From assembly GCA_050943215.1 (NCBI GenBank), contig JBMNOU010000037.1, positions 1-19,788 of the forward strand: 19,788 nt of DNA, read 5' to 3'. Below, one piece after another: positions 8,300-14,644 of the stretch. The translations under genes were made by a program, and so were the position numbers. The DNA is from JBMNOU01 sp050943215. GTDB lineage: Bacteria; Bacillota; Clostridia; Christensenellales; SZUA-584. Below the pieces are notes generated by a model. That model saw only the letters and a list, made by a program, of their open reading frames with translations, made no database searches and had not been told where the DNA came from. The stretch's first letter is position 1, and each line of letters starts with the position of its first letter.

Positions 8300-8374
8300 A
8301 GGCATAAAAAGAGCCGTTTACTACAATAATTTTAACTTGCAAGTATAAAGTTCTAGCAAAGTCCCAATTAACTA

Positions 8375-8402
8375 TTGCATTTTTATTTTAAAGGGATATA
8401 AT
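8375..8402 (+). promoter_or_regulatory. Sigma-A-type promoter of perR
   Basis: TTGCAT (8375-8380), a 16-base spacer and TATAAT (8397-8402) form a good vegetative promoter about 60 bases upstream of perR. It would start transcription near 8409, on the edge of the palindrome listed next. It probably drives perR and the redox genes behind it. Confidence 0.7.
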
Positions 8403-8408
8403 TGATAT

Positions 8409-8422
8409 GTAATGATTGTTAC
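8409..8422. promoter_or_regulatory. Candidate PerR/Fur-type operator
   Basis: GTAATGATTGTTAC is a 14-base imperfect palindrome (GTAA..AT..TTAC) placed at the expected transcription start. It is AT-rich and symmetric like Fur-family boxes, and the ATGTAATGA half recurs at 8424-8432. PerR genes are often self-regulated, so an operator here is plausible. It is not a close match to the 15-base Per box as I know it. Confidence 0.4.
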
Positions 8423-8463
8423 TATGTAATGACTACAATATCAATAGCATTGGTGGCGAGCTA

Positions 8464-8895
8464 ATGAAACCTTCATTTGAAGATTTAAAACAAGAATTAA
8501 AGATAAAAAATATAAACCTATCATATCAAAGGTTGAAGGTTTTAGAATACCTTACCCAAAATCAATGCCATCCAACTGTTGATCAGATCTTTACTGACCT
8601 TCAAAAGGAGATATCTACACTATCAAAAACAACAGTCTATAACACCTTGCGGGTTTTAGCTGAAGCAGGCTTGGTAAGGGTTATCACAATAGAAGATAAT
8701 GAAACCAGGTATGATATTATAACTGAAAACCATGGACATTTTAAATGTGAATCCTGTGGGAAGATATATGATTTTCATATCGACATAGATTCTTTGACAT
8801 TCAATGACTTAAACAATTTCAAAATTAATGATAAGAACGTATATTTCAAAGGTATCTGTCCGAGATGCCTTTCAGATATAAATGAAAACAAGTGA
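8464..8895 (+). CDS. perR: PerR-type peroxide-sensing repressor (Fur family)
   Basis: This 143-residue Fur-family metalloregulator represses peroxide-defence genes until iron-catalysed oxidation of its ligand histidines releases DNA. It has a winged-helix domain (about 1-84; TTVYNTLRVLAEAGLV is the recognition region) and a dimerisation domain. Structural zinc cysteines are C95, C98, C132 and C135. The regulatory-site ligands are H36, D84, H90, H92 and D103. The Asp at 103, where Fur has Glu, favours PerR over Fur. ATG 8464 is chosen because the protein then begins as family members do, although its ribosome site (GGTGGCGAG) is only fair. It is followed after 13 bases by a rubredoxin gene, the usual context for a clostridial PerR. 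Confidence 0.88.
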   Translation: MKPSFEDLKQELKIKNINLSYQRLKVLEYLTQNQCHPTVDQIFTDLQKEISTLSKTTVYNTLRVLAEAGLVRVITIEDNETRYDIITENHGHFKCESCGKIYDFHIDIDSLTFNDLNNFKINDKNVYFKGICPRCLSDINENK

Positions 8896-8908
8896 AGGAG
8901 GTAATGTT

Positions 8909-9604
8909 GTGGGAAAATATGTATGCTCCGTTTGTGGCTACATCTATGACGAAGCAAATGGCATTCTCGAAGCAGGTATTGCACCGGGCACAGCATGGGA
9001 CGGTCTACCGGATGATTGGGTATGCCCGATCTGTGGTGCTACAAAAGCAGAGTTTGAAAAACTGGGTGAATCCGCTGTATCTCAAGAGAAGAAACCGATA
9101 TCTGTAATTGAGGCCTTCACAGATATAAAGGAGATGTCTCCATTGGAGATTAGTGCACTTTGTACTAATTTGGCGCGCGGCTGCGAAAAACAGTATAAGC
9201 CGGAAGAAGCGGCCCTCTTTAATGAGCTGGCTGGATATTTTAAGACGACATCAGCGCCTGTCAAGGATCCGGATTTTAACAAGCTAATTACTTTAATTGA
9301 AAAAGATCTTGAGGAAGGTTTTCCAAACGCCAATGCTGTGGCATCCGATGCCAAGGATCGAGGTGCGCTCCGTGCTCTGGTCTGGAGTGAGAAGGTTACA
9401 CGTATTTTAAAGTCACTCTTGACCCGATACCAAAAAGAGGGCGACGCCATGCTCGAAAACACTGACGTTTACGTCTGTACCATCTGTGGTTTTGTCTACA
9501 TAGGAGATACTCCGCCGGATATTTGTCCTGTTTGCAAGGTGCCAAATTGGAAATTTGAAAAGGTCGAAGGGAGGCAATGCGAATGTCTAAAAAATATGCA
9601 GTAA
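8909..9604 (+). CDS. Rubredoxin-helical-rubredoxin protein
   Basis: This 231-residue iron protein is probably an electron carrier or peroxide/O2 reductase component. Residues 1-50 are a complete rubredoxin (C6, C9, C39, C42). Residues about 65-190 are all helical and resemble a rubrerythrin/ferritin-like domain (LARGCEKQYKPEEAALF, ALRALVWSEKV), but I do not see a full set of ExxH di-iron motifs. Where rubrerythrins have ExxH this protein has EKVT. Residues about 195-218 are a second, short rubredoxin-like knuckle of the rubrerythrin type (CTICG...CPVCK). The GTG at 8909 is the start because GAAGGAGGT lies six bases before it; the ATG at 8882 would put that ribosome site inside the gene. The gene overlaps the next by 22 bases. 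Presumed to be PerR-controlled. Confidence 0.82.
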   Translation: MGKYVCSVCGYIYDEANGILEAGIAPGTAWDGLPDDWVCPICGATKAEFEKLGESAVSQEKKPISVIEAFTDIKEMSPLEISALCTNLARGCEKQYKPEEAALFNELAGYFKTTSAPVKDPDFNKLITLIEKDLEEGFPNANAVASDAKDRGALRALVWSEKVTRILKSLLTRYQKEGDAMLENTDVYVCTICGFVYIGDTPPDICPVCKVPNWKFEKVEGRQCECLKNMQ

Positions 9605-10563
9605 GAAATATACGTTTGTGCACCAAGGACTGTTTGTGCCTTTATGTCTGCCCTACCGGAGCAACAGACACCGAGAACAGTATCATTGACGTTGCAAAGT
9701 GTATCGGTTGTGGAGATTGCGCTGACGCTTGCCCATCCGGTGCGATCTCCATGGTGCCTGCAAAGTATCCGCCTCAACAGCCCAAAACTGACGCAGTTGT
9801 AAGCGCGCTGAATATGCTGCTGTGCAGCAAGTCGGAACAGGAGAGCATCGCCGCTGGATTATCCGGCAAGCTGGCTATCGCTATCGAAAAATCCAACCAT
9901 ACTATGGCGGAGGATATTATCCGCGAATCGGGATATATGCTTCCGCAAAGCAATAATGCTAAGGATTTTCTGCAGTCACTTCTTGATAACAATCAACCGG
10001 AAGGATTCCCTAAAGAAGTTGTGGAAAAGCTATTAGAAGCTTTCAATAAAAATAAGGAGGACGAAAAAATGAGTGAAAACAAAACGCTTGATAACCTGAT
10101 GGAGGCATTTGCTGGAGAATCTCAGGCAAATCGAAAGTATCTGGCCTATTCCAAGAAAGCCGAGAAAGATGGAAAGCTTAATGCCGCCAAACTGTTTAAG
10201 GCTGCATCTGATGCCGAAACCCTGCACGCCTTAAAGCATTTTGAAGTAGCAGGGAAAATTCATTCAACAGCTGAAAATCTTAAAGATGCTGTTGCAGGAG
10301 AAACCCATGAGTATAAAAATATGTATCCTGACTTCGTGAAGGAGGCCGAAGCGGAAGGAAACAAAGCCGCGCTTATGTCCTTTACATTTGCGATGAAAGC
10401 AGAAGAGGTTCATGCGAAACTTTATCAAGAAGCGTTAGAGAACCTTGACCAGACTGAAGAGGTCTTCTATTATCTCTGCCCAGTTTGCGGAAACATTGAG
10501 AAATTCCGGCCTGAAAAATGCAGCATCTGTGGTGTTGCGGGGGATAAATTTATCAAATATTAA
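9583..10563 (+). CDS. Ferredoxin-rubrerythrin fusion
   Basis: This 326-residue fusion joins an electron donor to a peroxidase. Residues 1-58 are a 2[4Fe-4S] ferredoxin. The second cluster motif is classical (C40, C43, C46, C50-Pro). The first is unusual, C13-x3-C17-x-C19-x3-C23-Pro instead of Cx2Cx2Cx3CP. Residues 60-160 are a helical linker of unknown type. From residue 163 there is a full rubrerythrin, which reduces H2O2 to water. In rubrerythrin numbering it has di-iron ligands E17, E50/H53, E78 or E81 and E112/H115, and rubredoxin cysteines C137, C140, C151 and C154. ATG 9583 fits AGGGAGG eight bases upstream; ATG 9577 is too close. A strong internal ribosome site suggests that the rubrerythrin is also made alone. 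Confidence 0.87.
   Translation: MSKKYAVRNIRLCTKDCLCLYVCPTGATDTENSIIDVAKCIGCGDCADACPSGAISMVPAKYPPQQPKTDAVVSALNMLLCSKSEQESIAAGLSGKLAIAIEKSNHTMAEDIIRESGYMLPQSNNAKDFLQSLLDNNQPEGFPKEVVEKLLEAFNKNKEDEKMSENKTLDNLMEAFAGESQANRKYLAYSKKAEKDGKLNAAKLFKAASDAETLHALKHFEVAGKIHSTAENLKDAVAGETHEYKNMYPDFVKEAEAEGNKAALMSFTFAMKAEEVHAKLYQEALENLDQTEEVFYYLCPVCGNIEKFRPEKCSICGVAGDKFIKY
10054..10071 (+). promoter_or_regulatory. Internal ribosome site and start for stand-alone rubrerythrin
   Basis: AAGGAGG (10054-10060) lies eight bases before an in-frame ATG at 10069 inside the ferredoxin-rubrerythrin fusion. Starting there gives a 164-residue protein that begins MSENKTLDNLMEAF, a normal N-terminus and length for a small rubrerythrin. 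A perfect Shine-Dalgarno at exactly the domain boundary suggests that two products, 326 and 164 residues, come from one gene, or that two genes fused by loss of an intervening stop. Confidence 0.65.
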
Positions 10564-10605
10564 TATTGTCAATAATCTCGAATAATTATCGAGGAGGTAA
10601 AAAAT

Positions 10606-10947
10606 ACGCCTGACTTTGGATATCCTTTTCAGGTCTTGCGAAAGATCATAAAATTAGTAATTAGGAATTGATTAGAGCAATACGATTTATGATTGCTGCG
10701 GAATACGAAGCTATTGCTTTATATGCAATTGGCTGAATCAACGGTTAACAAGCTTGCAATCGAGGTACTAAAGGATATCGCCTATGAAGAAAGAGTTTAT
10801 GCTGGTGAGTTTTTAAGATTGCTTAAGGAACTTGATCCAGATGATGAAAAATTCTACGCTGAATGCGCGGAAGAAGTAGAAGAAATAGAGAAACTTAAGA
10901 AATATTCAAGTTTAAATGTAAAATATACAAGGCATCCTACTTTTTAA
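10606..10947 (+). pseudogene. Decayed ferritin-like (rubrerythrin-related) gene
   Basis: Piecing the frames together gives a short ferritin-like protein of about 110 residues: (M)PDFGYPF-SGLAKDHKISN-ELIRAIRFMIAAEYEAIALY-MQLAESTVNKLAIEVLKDIA, then a charged C-terminal helix. The damage is clear. The expected ATG after GAGGAGGT reads ACG at 10606, one T is lost near 10627-10629, a TAG interrupts at 10662, and two bases (AT) are lost near 10723. In addition the ExxH metal motif reads EERVY, so a ligand His is Tyr. The 10693-10947 segment is open but would lack the N-terminal helix. The intact family binds iron and is common next to rubrerythrins in anaerobes. It sits last in the perR group, ahead of a terminator. 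Confidence 0.8.
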
Positions 10948-10971
10948 TTCCGTAGAGTGCCTTGTTTTTTT
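10929..10971 (+). terminator. Intrinsic terminator closing the perR/rubrerythrin group
   Basis: AAGGCA (10929-10934) pairs with TGCCTT (10958-10963), with an inner CTAC/GTAG pairing, followed by GTTTTTTT. The hairpin begins inside the last codons of the ferritin-like remnant, as is common in compact operons. Confidence 0.75.
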
Positions 10972-12338
10972 GATGAAAAATTGAATAATAAGCTGATTGA
11001 GAAAACTATTGCTTATGACGATAAGATATAGACGAATGGGAAACCGATGAGGTAGAAGCAAACAGCAATGGTCAGACAGGCAGTTGGAGTTTGGATAAAA
11101 TTGCCGACTGGGGCCTAAATAAATTGAAGGAGTTGGTTATAAACGGCATAAAGAGCGGAATGGAAAAAGGCGCTGAAGAAGGTCTTATGTATGTTCTGCA
11201 CCAAGTTGGTCTGATCGGGCCTCCCGTTGAGGAAATGCTTATAGAAATACAGACATCCATAAATAGGTTTGACGCAAAACTGGATCAGCTGGGACGCTGC
11301 TTGCTAAAAAAGGGCTGGAAGGCCGTATAGGAGAACTTCGGGATGCGAAAACGAGAATACAGACTACGTATACAACATATGACAGGATGTCAAAAAAATT
11401 AAAAAAATACAGAGGAAATGATAAAGACAAGCCCTTAACCCAAAGTTTCAGAAGTTTATGGACGAATTGATTCAAAAAATAAAGGATTAACGAAATAAAT
11501 ATACAGGCCTTGAATATAGCTGGGTCTCTGGCCGGCGGAAAAGATGAGGCTTCATTGATTACTTTGCTGGAGGAATATTTTAAAGCCATATACCCATTTG
11601 AGCATAATTCGATACCAAAGCAAATGGAAATCGTTGCGAGCTATGCTATGCATCAGTCGAGAGCCGCACTGCTTTATGCAAAATATTGCAACTATTGCGA
11701 CATCAAAGACCATGAAGAAGACGAAAAAGACGACAAAGATGAGGTTGACGATGAAGGCGAATTCGAAGGTGGCCTTCTGAGTGATTTTCTGAAAGATTTT
11801 GAACCGCTTGTTGCCCGGTAGCAAGAGAAGGTGCCGGATTATAATTCGAATATTTGGAAGGCAAACGGAGATATTGAGCTAAAATTCAATGCCGGTGATA
11901 ATACCTATCTGATCGTTAACGGCACATGTAAGATCAAGGATTGTATTACGTATACAGGCAGCAAATTTCCGTTTGATAAAAAATATGGAAGCTTAAACAG
12001 TATCTTTCTTAATAGGGGAGGCCTCGACATACGACTTTATTAGCTCGGAAGATGTCGCCTTTTTTTTCAAGTGCAGGGATACCTTTTCTGCGGCAAAACC
12101 CGGGACGACATATTTTGATATATATGCCTCCCCCTACAACGGGCATCCCCCGCATGGTTGGCTGCTTACGGACAACGGTGAAAAATATTGGAATAACTAC
12201 GGAACCGGCTTACTCTGGTTTAAAACGGTGAACTTTTATAATATGTTCAATGATCAGTTTGAGCCCCCGCATGATATGTTCCAGTTGTATTACGATTATC
12301 CGAACCAAACATTCAAGGTCATTTTAAAAAGAAGATAA
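10972..12338 (+). pseudogene. Multiply frameshifted gene of unknown function, about 440 residues
   Basis: Overlapping open stretches in all three forward frames join into one unrecognised protein. The segments are 10972-11031, 11025-11330, 11294-11470, 11458-11490, 11486-11821, then past a TAG at 11819-11821 to 12043, and finally about 12015-12338 ending in TAA. The N-terminal two thirds are amphipathic helix, including IADWGLNKLKELVINGI, INRFDAKLDQL, KTRIQTTYTTYDRM and FMDELIQKIKD, then a long helix ending in YAKYCNYC. A very acidic Asp/Glu/Lys tract (11703-11770) follows. The C-terminal third is beta-like and aromatic (TYFDIYASPYNGHPPHGWLL, GTGLLWFKTVNFYNMF). Helical bundle, acidic linker and beta domain would suit a secreted or pore-forming protein, but this is only a shape argument. 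At least five frame changes plus a nonsense codon mean no full product is made. Confidence 0.65.
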
Positions 12339-12343
12339 AAAGT

Positions 12344-13370
12344 ATGCATAAACGGTTTGTTTTTCTCGCTATATTCATATGGATACTGATAGGCTGCGGG
12401 TCGTCCGCAGCTTATCGGCATATGGATATGCTTCTTTTAAAGACGGTAGAAGAGCATACCGTCTTTTCGGCATCTGTAGCTCTCATGCAGGATGGCAAAA
12501 CAGTTTGGCATATGGATTACGGCCAAGACACTAAAAAGGATAGTCTATACTGTATCGGCAGTATCTCCAAATCTTTTGTGGCGGCGCTTGCCCTTGTTTT
12601 GGAGCAGGAAGGGCAGATTAGTTTAAATAACAAAATCGGCGATTATTTGCCTGAGCTACATTTTTGGAATAAGGATAGCGTAACCCTTGGCGATCTGTTA
12701 TCAATGCGCAGCGGGATCGGTGATTATCTATCCTGTTTTGATAAAGATGACTACTTGCAGATAATTTGTTTAATAAAGGATTAGACCATTCCTGGCTGCT
12801 TTTACGCGGCGATTTTAATTATTCGAATACAAATATACTGATTGCAGAGCAAATGATAGAAAAGGCGGCAGGTAAAGGCTGCGAAAAATTGATCAAAGAA
12901 AAAATCTTTATGCCTTTTGGGCTTAACAACACTTATTTTGGATATGATAAGCCGCATATACGCGGCAGGATTATTTCAGGCTATTCGGATACCATGAAGA
13001 GCGTTGGTTTTACCGAGGCGGCAACTTCATGGGCTGGGCTTGCCTGCAAAATGCACTCTACTGCATCAGATATGGAAAGTGGGGTGATGTTTTATTGCAT
13101 TCTTCAATGTTATCGGATGATTCAAGAAAAAAGCTCCTCGCATTTATTTCTATCGAGGATGGGCTCGGCTACGGACTTTGCGTGTTAAGCAAGCGGGTAA
13201 ACGGAGATAACATGATTGCTTTAGGCGGCAATGTGCCCTGGTATAGCACGGTTATTTTTATTTCCGGCAATACCGTCCTGGCGGTGCTTTGTAATCTTTC
13301 GGATTATTGCGGGAAAAATTTATCCTATGCCGAAGAAATTGCAAAAACTCTGTTATTAGAGTTGTATTAA
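12344..13370 (+). pseudogene. Decayed serine hydrolase (class C beta-lactamase-like) lipoprotein
   Basis: Three frames combine into one beta-lactamase/D-Ala-D-Ala carboxypeptidase-like serine hydrolase of about 340 residues. It begins with a lipoprotein signal (hydrophobic FVFLAIFIWILIGC, Cys at residue 18). The catalytic SxxK is S-I-S-K in CIGSISKSF, and the second motif is Tyr-Ser-Asn in FNYSNTNIL. The third motif region reads IALGGNVPWYST, so the usual HxG/KTG is altered. Frame 1 stops at 12784. The true continuation (LLADNLFNKGLDHSW) is in the -1 frame from about 12750, consistent with a lost base. A second one-base loss near 13075 (GAAAGTGG for GAAAAGTGG) shifts ESGVMF to EKWGDVLLHSSML, which runs to 13370. 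It would have acted at the outer face of the membrane on peptides or cell-wall fragments. Confidence 0.78.
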
Positions 13371-13494
13371 ACTAGTATTACCTTATATCTCTTGCGCATA
13401 GAATCGAGATTTGAAATAAAGCAACTTTGCGGGTATACAAAGGTGAATGTGGTTTTAATATAAAACAGAATGTTTTACAAATATACTTTTTTTT

Positions 13495-13525
13495 AAAAAA
13501 GGCCAGCCTTTATCGGGCTGACCTT
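13495..13525 (-). terminator. Intrinsic terminator of nagB
   Basis: Read on the minus strand, AAGG-T-CAGCC and GGCTG-G-CCTT form a stem with one mismatch, followed by a T-run (the A-run at 13495-13500 on +). It lies 40 bases after the nagB stop. It may also act weakly on + transcription from the decayed hydrolase, where CTTTTT follows a few bases later. The rest of 13371-13564 shows nothing else. Confidence 0.75.
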
Positions 13526-13564
13526 TTGGACTCTTTTTAAGCAGAAATACATCATTCAAGATAA

Positions 13565-14383
13565 CTATTTTATGCCGTACTGTTTTTTAACTTCTTCTAT
13601 ATGCCTATAGTGTTCTAGGTTGTTAAGTTCCGAAGCTGCATCTTTATCGAGTACAACAGTTATTCCTCCACTGTGCAGTTGTATTGCAGATGCAGTAATT
13701 TGACAAGTTAAAGGGCCTTCAATACATTTCGCAATGACTGATGATTTTTTTGTTCCATTCGCAATCATCATTATATTTCTTGCTTCTAAAATGGTTCCGA
13801 TGCCCATTGTTAAAGCAAAATGGGGCATATCGTTTCTTTGAATACCTGCTTTCTTATAGAAACTATCATAATTATCATCAAGAGTTTTTTTCGTTAGCAC
13901 CTGGACTCTTGTCCTTGAGGCGAGAGATGAACCGGGCTCATTAAAAGCCCAATGACCATCACCACCTATCCCTAGAATCTGCAAATCGATTCCTCCGACT
14001 TTTTTAATATTGTCTTCATAAGAGTTGCAAATTATTTCCGGTTCTTTTGTAAGGCCATCGAGAATATAAATATTTTCTTTTTTAATATTAATATTCTTGA
14101 AGAGCTCTTCATACATAAATCTTGCATAACTTTGGTCTAAATCATACGGCTTATCCATACTCATTCCTACGCCAAGATATTCATCAAGATTAAAAGTTTT
14201 TACCTGGGAAAAGTCAAGCCCCTCTTCTTTATGCAATCTAACTAGTTCCCTGTAAGTACCTATTGGAGTGCTTCCAGTTGCTAACCCAATCACACAATTA
14301 GGCTTGTCTTTAATAAAATCTGCCACAATACCTGCTGCGTATCGGCTCATTTGATCGTAATCATCTTTTATTATAATATCCAT
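13565..14383 (-). CDS. nagB: Glucosamine-6-phosphate deaminase
   Basis: This enzyme converts glucosamine-6-phosphate to fructose-6-phosphate and ammonia, linking amino-sugar use to glycolysis in the cytoplasm. It is 272 residues, a normal length. Motifs are GLATGSTPIGTYRELV (phosphate site), TFNLDEYLG (catalytic Asp) and GIGGDGHWAFNEPGSS with the catalytic His, then SRTR. The common motif reads GxNGHIGFNEP, so GDGHWAFNEP is a mild variant. A ribosome site AAGAGG lies nine bases before the ATG on the minus strand. It is monocistronic, divergent from the glutamate dehydrogenase gene, with its own terminator. Release of ammonia by NagB and its handling by Gdh make the pair metabolically coherent. 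Confidence 0.93.
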   Translation of the reverse strand: MDIIIKDDYDQMSRYAAGIVADFIKDKPNCVIGLATGSTPIGTYRELVRLHKEEGLDFSQVKTFNLDEYLGVGMSMDKPYDLDQSYARFMYEELFKNINIKKENIYILDGLTKEPEIICNSYEDNIKKVGGIDLQILGIGGDGHWAFNEPGSSLASRTRVQVLTKKTLDDNYDSFYKKAGIQRNDMPHFALTMGIGTILEARNIMMIANGTKKSSVIAKCIEGPLTCQITASAIQLHSGGITVVLDKDAASELNNLEHYRHIEEVKKQYGIK

Positions 14384-14435
14384 TATTTAGATCCTCTTAA
14401 AAGTATTTGAATAGAATAAATTAACATTATTTATT

Positions 14436-14464
14436 ATTATACAATTTAGTAAAAATGTAAAGAA
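14436..14464 (-). promoter_or_regulatory. Probable nagB promoter
   Basis: On the minus strand a perfect TATAAT (14441-14436) lies about 50 bases before the nagB start. The -35 at the right distance is weak (TTCTTT, 14464-14459). The surrounding 14400-14480 is very AT-rich, as expected for a promoter region. Confidence 0.4.
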
Positions 14465-14545
14465 AAAATCTATAGTTAATTGTACCAATTCTTTTGTCGT
14501 CAAATGATAAATATTTTGTTATATTGCATACGACCCAATAAATTG

Positions 14546-14574
14546 TGGACAATGTATTGCTGATATATTATAAT
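14546..14574 (+). promoter_or_regulatory. Sigma-A-type promoter of gdh
   Basis: TGGACA (14546-14551), a 17-base spacer and TATAAT (14569-14574) give a near-consensus promoter 70 bases upstream of the glutamate dehydrogenase start. Confidence 0.65.
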
Positions 14575-14615
14575 TAGTAAAATTCATGGTACATATTTTT
14601 TATAAAAAATTTTAT

Positions 14616-14628
14616 CTATCAAAGATAG
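14616..14628 (+). repeat. Short hairpin in the gdh leader
   Basis: CTATC-AAA-GATAG forms a 5-bp stem directly ahead of the gdh ribosome site GGAGGG. It could tune translation or mRNA stability, but it is small and may be chance. Confidence 0.3.
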
Positions 14629-14644
14629 TGGAGGGAAGTTTGTA

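Noticed and set aside
13741..13944. Plus-strand ORF inside nagB
   Set aside because: Antisense shadow of a complete, motif-verified nagB.
14384..14644. Riboswitch or T-box in the nagB-gdh intergenic region
   Set aside because: The region is AT-rich with only a 5-bp hairpin. No conserved leader motif or leader terminator is visible.
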